The notes under the pieces were generated by a model. That model searched no databases and was not told the origin of the DNA. It was given only the letters and a program-made list of their open reading frames with translations. DNA of 8,979 bases, from NCBI GenBank assembly GCA_003252195.1, contig QKFK01000043.1, positions 1 to 8,979 on the forward strand. The letters are read 5' to 3'. The stretch comes from Rhodospirillales bacterium (GTDB lineage: Bacteria > Pseudomonadota > Alphaproteobacteria > QKFK01 > SZUA-500). The position numbers and the translations under genes are program-made. This document shows, in pieces, positions 1 to 6,127 of this stretch (positions are counted from its first letter, which is position 1; each line of letters opens with the position of its first letter).

Positions 1-63
1 TTGATATATTTATATAAAATAAAACACAGCTTCAAAATAAGATTCTTTTGTAGTATCTTTGTT

Positions 64-93
64 TTGATAATGAAACATTAAACATATTACAAT
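64..93 (+). promoter_or_regulatory. Putative sigma70-like promoter of nudF-metC
   Basis: A -35-like TTGATA (64-69) lies 18 bases before a -10-like TACAAT (88-93), which would start transcription near 100 and give a leader of about 45 bases. The region is very AT-rich, so such matches arise easily by chance. The -10 falls just inside an inverted repeat (arms 78-86 and 105-113), so an operator could overlap it. No coding frame enters from the left edge: bases 1-145 are closed by stops and hold only this leader. Confidence 0.45.
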
Positions 94-113
94 ATTTTAT
101 TAACTATGTTTAA
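78..113. repeat. Inverted repeat around the nudF promoter -10
   Basis: The arms TTAAACATA (78-86) and TATGTTTAA (105-113) are perfect 9-base reverse complements separated by 18 bases. They bracket the candidate -10 and the likely transcription start. This could be an operator for a dimeric regulator, but in DNA this AT-rich a chance match is quite possible. Confidence 0.35.
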
Positions 114-133
114 GTTTTAACAATAACACTTAA
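110..133 (+). promoter_or_regulatory. Leader hairpin next to the nudF ribosome site
   Basis: The arms TTAAGTTTTA (110-119) and TAACACTTAA (124-133) pair over ten positions with one mismatch and a 4-base loop. The 3' arm runs into the only Shine-Dalgarno-like sequence before nudF, AAGG at 132-135, so the fold would partly cover it. A role in setting translation of the nudF-metC unit is inference; the stem is mostly A-T pairs and therefore weak. Confidence 0.3.
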
Positions 134-145
134 GGCAACGTAACC

Positions 146-763
146 ATGTTACAATCAAAATTTGGGCTATCAGATGTAATCTCTCAAAAAAAACGTGTGT
201 TTAAGAAGTTTTTTGCTCTCGATGAATACAGATTTAAAATACCACTATATAAAGGAGGTATGAGTAACGAATTTACAAGAGAAGTATTTGAAAGAGGCAA
301 AGCTATTGCCGCTATTTTATATGACCCCAAACAAGACGAGCTTTTATTTATTGAACAATTTAGGGCTGGAGCATATGCAGCAGGTGTATCACCTTGGCTA
401 TTAGAAATAATAGCAGGAATGATTGACCATGAAGGAGAAAGCCCAGAAGATGTTGTAAGAAGGGAAACCATTGAAGAATGTGGTTGTACACCTAAAAGGA
501 TAATGCATATCCTTGATTACATGCCAACCCCAGGAGGTTGTTCTGAGGAAATAGCATTGTATTGCGCTGAAATTGATGTAAATGAGAGAAAAGAAGTTGC
601 TGGACTTGACACAGAGAACGAAGACATCAAAGTAATAGCAATAAAGCGAGAAGAAGCATTAAAACTATTAGGAACAGAAAAACTAAACAATTCAGCCATC
701 TTAATTGCAATGCAATGGTTTGCACTAAATCAAGATAAAATTATAAATATATGGAAAGATTAA
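146..763 (+). CDS. nudF: ADP-ribose pyrophosphatase, Nudix family
   Basis: Predicted cytoplasmic enzyme that hydrolyses ADP-ribose to AMP and ribose 5-phosphate, a housecleaning reaction of NAD-derived nucleotides. The 205 residues resemble E. coli NudF almost end to end: the N-terminal strand region around FFALDEYRF (residues 22-30), then FERGKA, the Nudix box at 91-114, the PTPGGCSE stretch near 127-134, the TENED loop at 156-160 and a C-terminal MQWFAL helix. In the Nudix box, R106, E107, E110, E111 and G113 are intact metal-site positions. Six residues rather than the usual five separate G91 from E98, a one-residue insertion. The ATG at 146 is preceded by a modest AAGG 10 bases upstream. 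The stop overlaps the start of metC. Family assignment is firm; exact substrate preference is inferred from similarity. Confidence 0.92.
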   Translation: MLQSKFGLSDVISQKKRVFKKFFALDEYRFKIPLYKGGMSNEFTREVFERGKAIAAILYDPKQDELLFIEQFRAGAYAAGVSPWLLEIIAGMIDHEGESPEDVVRRETIEECGCTPKRIMHILDYMPTPGGCSEEIALYCAEIDVNERKEVAGLDTENEDIKVIAIKREEALKLLGTEKLNNSAILIAMQWFALNQDKIINIWKD

Positions 764-765
764 TG
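751..765 (+). promoter_or_regulatory. nudF/metC coupling junction (TAATG)
   Basis: The nudF stop TAA (761-763) shares its last A with an ATG at 763-765. A GGAAAG at 753-758 sits 4 bases before that ATG as a ribosome site. The in-frame ATG at 751 has no comparable upstream site. This argues that metC starts at 763 by termination-reinitiation. Confidence 0.7.
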
Positions 766-1926
766 AGCCTAAAATCAAAAAACGATAAAACAATTACCGT
801 ACACTCAGGTAGGAAACCAAGCGAACAAAACGGAGCTGTAAATCCACCGTCTTACAGATGCTCAACGGTTCTTTATGGCTCAATTAATGATATGCAAACA
901 ACCTATAACAACCGTTTCACCCAAATGATTTACGGAAGGATAGGAACACCAACATCATTTGCACTAGAAGAAGCAGTCTCAGAACTTGAGGGTGGATACA
1001 GAGCCATATGCGCTCCATCTGGATTAGGCGCTATTACAGCAACTCTACTCTCGTTATTAAAAGCTGGCGACCACCTTCTAATGGTAGACACAGTTTACGG
1101 GCCAACAAGAGAGTTTTGTGATGATATTTTAAGTAAATATGGGATTAAAACAACATACTACCACCCTACTATTGGTAAGAACATCGCAGAATTAATCCAA
1201 GAAAACACAAAAGTTATATATTGTGAATCACCTGGTTCACTAACTTTTGAAGTGCAAGATATACCCGCAATATCTAAAGAAGCTCATAAGAGTAATATAA
1301 AAGTAGTTATGGATAACACATGGGCTACACCATTGTATTTCAAATCATTTTCTCATGGCGTTGACGTTTCTATTCATGCCGCCACCAAATATATTACAGG
1401 ACATTCTGATGCAATGCTTGGAATCGCTATCACTACAGAAGAGCTATATTTAAGCTTAAAAGAGGACTTTATTAAATTTGGCACATGCGGGGGTAGCGAA
1501 GAAGTATACAGTGGGGGTAAAGGGATTAGAACACTAGCCGCTCGTCTAGAAATGCACCAAAAGAACGCTATAGAAATTGCCTTATGGTTAGAACGACATG
1601 AAAAAGTTGCAAAAGTTATATACCCCCCACTTAAATCTCACCCTCAGCATGATATTTTTGAAAGAGATTTTTTAGGTGCAAGTGGCCTTATGGGGGTTGT
1701 TCTAAAAACAGAATCAGAAGCAGATGTAACTAATTTTATAAACTCTCTAAAACTGTTTAACATTGGATTTAGTTGGGGTGGATACGAAAGCTTAATAATT
1801 CCAGTCTGGCATATTAGCAGGAACACCTATGAACTAGAACAAAACCAAATGATACGATTACATATTGGGCTAGAAGATACAAAAGATATGATAAAAGATT
1901 TAGAAAATGCATTTACTAAGTTCTAG
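763..1926 (+). CDS. metC: Cystathionine beta-lyase (PLP-dependent)
   Basis: Cleaves cystathionine to homocysteine, pyruvate and ammonia, the step before methionine synthase. It is a Cys/Met-metabolism PLP enzyme of fold type I, active in the cytoplasm as a tetramer in known relatives. Numbered from the longer ATG at 751 (391 residues), the visible landmarks are YGR at 61-63 (phosphate contact from the partner subunit), Y116 stacking on PLP, ESPGS at 159-163, D188 in MDNTWA, the Schiff-base K213 in ATKYITGHSDAM, SWGGYESL at 341-348 and the carboxylate-binding R369 in RLHIGLED. The E. coli MetC-like SPGS, GHSDAM and SWGGYESL stretches favour beta-lyase over cystathionine gamma-synthase or gamma-lyase. 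I chose the ATG at 763 (387 residues) because it overlaps the nudF stop and has a ribosome site. Co-transcription with nudF is very likely; the functional link between the two is not obvious. Confidence 0.9.
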   Translation: MSLKSKNDKTITVHSGRKPSEQNGAVNPPSYRCSTVLYGSINDMQTTYNNRFTQMIYGRIGTPTSFALEEAVSELEGGYRAICAPSGLGAITATLLSLLKAGDHLLMVDTVYGPTREFCDDILSKYGIKTTYYHPTIGKNIAELIQENTKVIYCESPGSLTFEVQDIPAISKEAHKSNIKVVMDNTWATPLYFKSFSHGVDVSIHAATKYITGHSDAMLGIAITTEELYLSLKEDFIKFGTCGGSEEVYSGGKGIRTLAARLEMHQKNAIEIALWLERHEKVAKVIYPPLKSHPQHDIFERDFLGASGLMGVVLKTESEADVTNFINSLKLFNIGFSWGGYESLIIPVWHISRNTYELEQNQMIRLHIGLEDTKDMIKDLENAFTKF

Positions 1927-1967
1927 TAAGTAAAAATTAATTAAATTAGCCTATCATACAGATAACA

Positions 1968-1996
1968 ATGTAATTTTTATTGCAAAATAATATAAT
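1968..1996 (+). promoter_or_regulatory. Putative promoter of the lipoprotein gene
   Basis: A perfect TATAAT lies at 1991-1996 in the 102-base gap after metC, about 33 bases before the ATG at 2029. The matching -35 position (1968-1973, ATGTAA) is weak. The rest of the gap holds an AT-only inverted repeat (1931-1939 with 1971-1979) that could form a weak stem but lacks the GC core of a terminator. Confidence 0.4.
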
Positions 1997-2028
1997 TTGG
2001 GTTTAACTAAGGGCAATTTTGCTGTGTT

Positions 2029-3222
2029 ATGGAGAAGCCTGTGACAGGTTGTAATACAAAATATAAAAGTTCTTTAATCGCTAGGTCCGTTTGCGTACTA
2101 ATGATGGCGACTTCTATGTCTGCATGTTCTGTTGTTCAAGCTTTCAAAGAATATCAAGCTGGAACTACTAATAAATACGCAATGGATGAAGGCGGAAACT
2201 ATGAAAACCCTAGTTATTACACTTGGGGTTCATCTGGCAATATGCGTGCTGGTCATGATGAAGCAAACCAAGCTATTGTTTATTTCGTTAAAGGTGACTT
2301 ACAAAACGCTGAACGCTATGTACAAGCATCATTAGAGAAAAACCCAAAAGAACCATATGCATTATTGATTGCAGCAATTATTTGTGAGCAACAAGGGCGC
2401 CCTAACAGAGCTCGTCAATATTATGAAGATTTAGTATTAATGAATGCTTCGGCACCTTCATTATTCTCATCAATGAAGCTCACAGCAACACAGCCAGTAT
2501 ATTCAACAGCCCAAGAGCGTCTTAAGATGCTTGAATTAAAGCAAAGTGCTTTAGTTATCAGCGATGAAAAGACTGGAGAAAAGCGCTTTAATGTAATGGA
2601 TACACAGATTCCACAAAATCAAATGTCTATAGCAAACCAGCCTATGTCAGCATATAGCACACAAACTCCAACCGCTCATGGAACTGAAATAACTGCTTCA
2701 ATTTCTTCTATTTTTTCTCAAGGGGAAAAATACGCAATATCTCGCTTTATCACGTTCAAAAAACTTGCAGAAGCAGGATTAATTACAAAAGAAGAATTCT
2801 ACACAAGACGTAAAGCCAATATTGGTGCATTGCTACCTCAAACCAACCCTCCTCCTGCAGAAGGTTTAGATAGACCTGTTCCAAGCCCTGAAATGGTTTT
2901 AGAAAGATTAGATGCACTTAAAAAAGCTTTTGAAATGCGCTCTATTACAGCTCGCGAACATGCATCAGAGCGAAACTTGATTATAGATGCGTTATTGCCA
3001 GCTAAACCTATTAAAAGAGCAGAGCCACCTCCTCCGCCAGAAGGTTTACTTGACGGTGCAGAAGATGTTAGAAAGCTTGAAACATTGTTAACCGATGGAT
3101 TAATTACGGAAGAAGAATTGTCAAAAGAAAAGGCTGTGATTGAGAAACTGGTTAGAATGGGTAGCGTTGACCATAATTCAGTCCCTGCGCAAAAAAAAAC
3201 ACTTCCTCAAAGGCTAATTTAA
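2029..3222 (+). CDS. TPR/SHOCT lipoprotein, N-terminal part of a SPOR lipoprotein
   Basis: I do not recognise a named gene. The N-terminus is a lipoprotein signal: basic residues K11, K13 and R19, a short hydrophobic core, then MSAC with the acylated cysteine at C33, so the protein is probably anchored in the outer membrane facing the periplasm. Residues 78-140 look like two TPR units (EANQAIVYFVKGDLQNAERY, then a second helix pair). Residues 150-235 are low-complexity and rich in Q, S and T. Three SHOCT-like helical units follow at about 238-270, 289-324 and 346-375, separated by proline-rich linkers (NPPPAEGL, EPPPPPEGLL). The frame closes 22 bases after an A9 run, while a SPOR domain continues in the -1 frame to 3548, so this is likely part of a 506-residue protein. 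An in-frame GTG at 2041 has the better ribosome site and may be the true start. Likely co-transcribed with prfC. Confidence 0.8.
   Translation: MEKPVTGCNTKYKSSLIARSVCVLMMATSMSACSVVQAFKEYQAGTTNKYAMDEGGNYENPSYYTWGSSGNMRAGHDEANQAIVYFVKGDLQNAERYVQASLEKNPKEPYALLIAAIICEQQGRPNRARQYYEDLVLMNASAPSLFSSMKLTATQPVYSTAQERLKMLELKQSALVISDEKTGEKRFNVMDTQIPQNQMSIANQPMSAYSTQTPTAHGTEITASISSIFSQGEKYAISRFITFKKLAEAGLITKEEFYTRRKANIGALLPQTNPPPAEGLDRPVPSPEMVLERLDALKKAFEMRSITAREHASERNLIIDALLPAKPIKRAEPPPPPEGLLDGAEDVRKLETLLTDGLITEEELSKEKAVIEKLVRMGSVDHNSVPAQKKTLPQRLI
2031..2043 (+). promoter_or_regulatory. Ribosome site favouring a GTG start at 2041
   Basis: GGAGAAG (2031-2037) overlaps the ATG at 2029 and lies at good spacing before GTG (2041-2043), which is in frame as codon 5. 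The ATG itself has only AAGGG about 15 bases upstream, which is too far. Starting at GTG shortens the signal peptide by four residues and keeps the lipobox. Confidence 0.45.
3191..3199 (+). other. A9 slippery run between the lipoprotein and SPOR frames
   Basis: Nine consecutive A are read in the lipoprotein frame as CAA AAA AAA ACA. This contains the heptamer A AAA AAA (3192-3198), a known type of -1 slippage site. A9 is also long enough for RNA polymerase slippage. A -1 ribosomal slip or one added A joins the upstream frame to the SPOR frame with identical residues (Q-K-K-N-T). The two frames overlap only over about 3171-3222, bounded by a TGA at 3168 in the downstream frame and the TAA at 3220 in the upstream one. 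I see no strong downstream stem or pseudoknot and no clear upstream Shine-Dalgarno stimulator. Confidence 0.6.
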
Positions 3223-3548
3223 CACCAAGAGTTTTAGTTCCAGGTTTAACAACTCCATTTGTTGGCAAAGAAGAAGCTTTATCACCAAAGCAAACATCTA
3301 ATAAATATGGATTGCATATTGCTTCGTTCCCTAACGAACAAAAAGCTGCAGAGGCTTGGGAACGCTACAAAAATACATACCCAGATATATTAGGTAGATA
3401 TTCTTCACAAATTTATCATGTCGTAGTTGGTAGTAATGAGTTTTTTAGATTAGTAGCAGGTCCTGTTGGTACAAAGAACGAAGCAGATAACATTTGCACC
3501 AAACTAAAAAAACTCAACCAATATTGCGAGAGTATAGCTGTTGACTAG
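3198..3548 (+). CDS. SPOR domain, C-terminal part of the lipoprotein in the -1 frame
   Basis: This frame is open from 3171 to the TAG at 3546. It encodes a Pro/Thr-rich linker (NTSSKANLTPRVLVPGLTTP and on) and then a SPOR fold of about 75 residues beginning at YGLHIASF (from 3306), with FFRLVAGPVG in the usual position of the (Y/F)RV.(V/A)GP strand. SPOR domains bind glycan strands stripped of stem peptides, typically at the division septum. No initiator with a ribosome site opens this segment: the first internal codon usable as a start, TTG at 3312, lies inside the first strand of the domain. It is therefore best read as the C-terminus of the preceding lipoprotein, reached by frameshift at the A9 run. 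The joined protein would be 506 residues. The gap to prfC is 56 bases. Confidence 0.75.
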   Translation, partial: NTSSKANLTPRVLVPGLTTPFVGKEEALSPKQTSNKYGLHIASFPNEQKAAEAWERYKNTYPDILGRYSSQIYHVVVGSNEFFRLVAGPVGTKNEADNICTKLKKLNQYCESIAVD

Positions 3549-3604
3549 CTATTATTAATCAGCTATAACCAACTAAATTTTATGTATTTTGGGATTTACA
3601 AATC

Positions 3605-5182
3605 ATGGCAGCATTTCCAAGAAAAACTTTTGCGATTATTTCGCACCCCGACGCAGGTAAAACAACATTAACAGAAAAACTTTTGTTATTTGGTGGTGCT
3701 ATCACTCAAGCTGGCGCGGTTAAAGCGCGTGGTGACGCTAGAAGAGCACGTTCTGACTGGATGAAGGTTGAGCAAGAACGTGGTATTTCTGTTGCTTCAT
3801 CTGTTATGACATTTGATTACAGAGGCAACACTTTCAACCTTCTTGACACTCCAGGCCACGAAGATTTCTCCGAAGATACATATAGGGTTTTAACTGCTGT
3901 TGATTCTGCTGTTATGGTGCTTGATTCAGGTAAAGGTATTGAAACACAAACCAAGAAACTATTTGAAGTTTGTCGTATGCGTGACGTGCCAATTGCAACA
4001 TTTATCAACAAGCTTGACCGTGATGGCTTAGACCCTTTTGAACTTCTTGATGATATTGAAAAAACCTTAGCCCTAGATGTAACTCCTGCTAGCTGGCCAA
4101 TTGGTATGGGCAAAGACTTCCTTGGTTGTTATGACTTAATCAAAGATCAATTAATATTGTTTGATAAAACCAATAAATCAAAAGTAAATGGTATAATTGA
4201 AGTATGCTCTGGGCTAGACGACGCTAAACTAGACACACTACTCCCTGCTCACGCCTTACAAAAATTGCGTGAAGATGTAGAAATGATAAGAGGTATTTAC
4301 CCAGAGTTTAATCTAAAAGACTATCTAGATGGTTCTTTAACTCCTATCTTCTTTGGTAGTGCGGTTAATAACTTTGGTGTACAAGAGCTAATTAATGGCT
4401 TGGTTGAATATGCACCAAACCCAAGACCACAACCTTGTATTGAAAGAACAATCGACCCTAAAGAAGATAAAGTGACTGGCTTCATATTCAAGATTCAAGC
4501 TAACATGGATCCCAAACACCGTGATAGAATTGCCTTTATGAAAGTATGTTCTGGGCACTTTAAACGTGGCATGAAGATGCTGCATACCAGAAGTGACAAA
4601 ACTATAATTTTGCATAACCCTGTAATTTTCTTGGCACAAGATAGAGAAGTTGCAGAAGAAGCTTTTAGTGGTGATATTGTAGGCATTCCAAACCACGGCA
4701 ACTTGCGCATTGGAGACACTTTAACCGAAGGAGAAAAGCTACATTTCACAGGAATTCCTAGCTTTGCCCCTGAGTTACTCCGCACTGTTCGCCCCGAAGA
4801 CCCGCTTAAGGCTAAGCATTTAGGAAAAGCTTTAGAACAAATTGCTGAAGAAGGCGGTGCTAGCGTATTTAAACCAATCATCGGTTCTGAATGGATTGTT
4901 GGTGCCGTTGGAGCGTTACAGTTTGAAGTTATTGCAGATAGAATTCGCACAGAATTTAATGTTCCTGTTATATTTGAATCTACTTCATATTACACAGCTC
5001 GCTGGATTGATTGTGAAGATAGTTCCGTAGTTCGTAAGTTAGAAACAGCCTATCGTTCTAACATTGCTAATGACCATGATGGGGCTTTAGTTTTCTTAGC
5101 GCGTAATGCATGGCATATTGGCAAAATTGCTGAGGACTTCCCTCAAATCAAACTTCAAAAAACTAAAGAGCAAACGTTGTAA
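3605..5182 (+). CDS. prfC: Peptide chain release factor 3 (RF3)
   Basis: Translational GTPase that removes RF1/RF2 from the ribosome after peptide release and contributes to quality control. Its 525 residues are close to the 529 of E. coli RF3. GTPase motifs: P-loop HPDAGKTTL at 14-22, switch I QERGISV at 57-63, DTPGHEDF at 81-88 and NKLD at 135-138. The GDARRARSDWM stretch at 43-53 and the downstream FGSAVNNFGV are RF3-like rather than EF-G- or LepA-like. The beta-barrel domain II (roughly 290-380) and the C-terminal domain are complete. The ribosome site before the ATG at 3605 is weak (GGGA about 11 bases upstream), consistent with modest translation or with coupling to the gene before it. 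The gene ends 3 bases before the convergent permease with no obvious terminator. Confidence 0.95.
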   Translation: MAAFPRKTFAIISHPDAGKTTLTEKLLLFGGAITQAGAVKARGDARRARSDWMKVEQERGISVASSVMTFDYRGNTFNLLDTPGHEDFSEDTYRVLTAVDSAVMVLDSGKGIETQTKKLFEVCRMRDVPIATFINKLDRDGLDPFELLDDIEKTLALDVTPASWPIGMGKDFLGCYDLIKDQLILFDKTNKSKVNGIIEVCSGLDDAKLDTLLPAHALQKLREDVEMIRGIYPEFNLKDYLDGSLTPIFFGSAVNNFGVQELINGLVEYAPNPRPQPCIERTIDPKEDKVTGFIFKIQANMDPKHRDRIAFMKVCSGHFKRGMKMLHTRSDKTIILHNPVIFLAQDREVAEEAFSGDIVGIPNHGNLRIGDTLTEGEKLHFTGIPSFAPELLRTVRPEDPLKAKHLGKALEQIAEEGGASVFKPIIGSEWIVGAVGALQFEVIADRIRTEFNVPVIFESTSYYTARWIDCEDSSVVRKLETAYRSNIANDHDGALVFLARNAWHIGKIAEDFPQIKLQKTKEQTL

Positions 5183-5185
5183 TTA

Positions 5186-5959
5186 TTAAAATAGCTCTGC
5201 GATAGATTTTCCGATAGTGACCACAGCTATTATTGCGAGAATAACCAGAGCTATTTTTCTATACCCATTACCACTAGAATGCCTAAACGCATAATCTCCA
5301 GCCCAATTACCCAATAGCAATGCAGGAGCTGTAATAATACTCAATGGAATAGTAACCGAGGTTACCAAACCAGCCGAGGTATTAATAACCAAACCAATAA
5401 CAGCACAGAAAAGAAAATAAACTATCAATGATGCCCTACTGCATGCGCTTGATATAGGTAATGACAAGAAATATATGATAACTGGCGGACCATTAAGAGA
5501 TGTGCTGGTGTTTAATATTCCAGATATTGCGCCCACAATTCCAATTCCCCAACGAGGTGGAACTACTTTAAACTTGAACTCTTTAACCATACCAATAACA
5601 GCTACAAGCACAACTACACCAATAAACAAACGGATTGTATCTGCAGATAACACCATCAAAGCCCAAGCCCCAAATGGCATACCAGCCGTTGCACCTACGA
5701 CCAGCCACTTAACTGAGTGCCAATCAGCGGAGCGCCACACTTTAAGAACAAGTTGAATACCTGCAACTATTGAATAAACATACATACATGGCACAACTTC
5801 TTTAGGAGGAATTATCATAGCAAGCAATGGAGCCGCCGCTAATGATGAGCCAAAGCCAGCATAACCTCTAATCACACCACTAAAAAACACTATCAAAACC
5901 ATCTCAATAAAAATGGTAATATTAATCCAATCTGGTATATTTATAAGATCATTAAACAT
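5186..5959 (-). CDS. TSUP (TauE/SafE) family membrane permease
   Basis: Integral inner-membrane protein of the 4-toluene sulfonate uptake permease family, whose studied members export sulfite, sulfoacetate or related organosulfur anions. With the start used here it has 257 residues and about eight hydrophobic helices. The two family signatures are visible as an inverted-repeat pair: GYAGFGSSLAAAPLLAMIIP near the first helix and LNTSTSLNGPPVIIYFLSLP near the middle. I prefer the ATG at 5959 over the one at 5971, because GAGGG lies 5 bases before it and none precedes the upstream ATG. The substrate cannot be told from sequence. metC lies about 3 kb away on the other strand, so a sulfur link is only a thought. 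It is convergent with prfC and divergent from the phosphofructokinase gene. Confidence 0.87.
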   Translation of the reverse strand: MFNDLINIPDWINITIFIEMVLIVFFSGVIRGYAGFGSSLAAAPLLAMIIPPKEVVPCMYVYSIVAGIQLVLKVWRSADWHSVKWLVVGATAGMPFGAWALMVLSADTIRLFIGVVVLVAVIGMVKEFKFKVVPPRWGIGIVGAISGILNTSTSLNGPPVIIYFLSLPISSACSRASLIVYFLFCAVIGLVINTSAGLVTSVTIPLSIITAPALLLGNWAGDYAFRHSSGNGYRKIALVILAIIAVVTIGKSIAELF

Positions 5960-5964
5960 ATGAG

Positions 5965-5969
5965 CCCTC
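5965..5969 (-). promoter_or_regulatory. Ribosome site deciding the permease start
   Basis: Read on the - strand, GAGGG ends 5 bases before the ATG at 5959. The alternative ATG at 5971, four codons upstream, is preceded only by an A-rich stretch. Confidence 0.6.
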
Positions 5970-5989
5970 ATTGCACAATCTTGTATTTT

Positions 5990-6018
5990 TATATAGCTTT
6001 ATCTCTCATATCAAGCAA
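5990..6018 (-). promoter_or_regulatory. Putative promoter of the TSUP permease
   Basis: On the - strand TTGCTT (6018-6013) is followed after 17 bases by TATATA (5995-5990). Transcription would begin near 5983 and leave a leader of about 24 bases before the ATG at 5959. Spacing is ideal and both boxes match four of six consensus bases. Confidence 0.45.
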
Positions 6019-6051
6019 TAAATCTAATAAATCAATAATATGTGTATTAAT

Positions 6052-6063
6052 AAGTATATACTT
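6052..6063. promoter_or_regulatory. Symmetric palindrome with -10 boxes on both strands
   Basis: AAGTATATACTT is a perfect 12-base palindrome in the divergent region between the permease and the phosphofructokinase gene. Because of its symmetry it places a TATACT (five of six -10 bases) on each strand: 6057-6062 on + and 6058-6053 on -. It could act as a bidirectional -10 or as a small operator. No good -35 accompanies either orientation. Confidence 0.4.
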
Positions 6064-6084
6064 GTATTGGCGCAGTATTTTTGT

Positions 6085-6114
6085 AAAGATGTAACAAGAT
6101 TTAATAACATCTTT
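6085..6114 (+). promoter_or_regulatory. Inverted repeat directly before the phosphofructokinase ribosome site
   Basis: The arms AAAGATGT (6085-6092) and ACATCTTT (6107-6114) are perfect reverse complements with a 14-base spacer. The second arm ends two bases before the AAGGA ribosome site (6116-6120). If transcription starts at the upstream palindrome the repeat forms a leader hairpin followed by TTTT, as in an attenuator. If transcription starts later, it is more likely an operator with half-sites about two helical turns apart. Confidence 0.45.
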
Positions 6115-6127
6115 TAAGGATAAAATC

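Noticed and set aside
251..262. AAAGGAGGT directly followed by an in-frame ATG inside nudF
   Set aside because: Only 1 base separates GGAGG from the ATG, too short for normal initiation. Starting there would also remove the conserved N-terminal FFALDEYRF strand region.
1931..1979. A 9-base perfect inverted repeat (TAAAAATTA / TAATTTTTA) after metC, considered as a terminator
   Set aside because: The arms are A/T only with a 31-base loop and no T tract after the stem, so it would not be stable enough for intrinsic termination.
3312..3548. The SPOR segment as an independent small gene starting at 3312
   Set aside because: The start would be TTG inside the first strand of the domain, with no ribosome site and no signal for export, although SPOR domains work in the periplasm. 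The open frame also extends back to the A9 run.
3546..3565. TAGCT/AGCTA hairpin after the SPOR frame, considered as a terminator before prfC
   Set aside because: The stem is five base pairs with a 10-base loop and no following T tract. Read-through into prfC is more likely.
4495..4950. A 151-residue - strand frame inside prfC, with other antisense frames of about 100 residues
   Set aside because: They are shadows of the prfC coding frame, with serine/isoleucine-rich composition and no ribosome sites, while prfC itself is intact.
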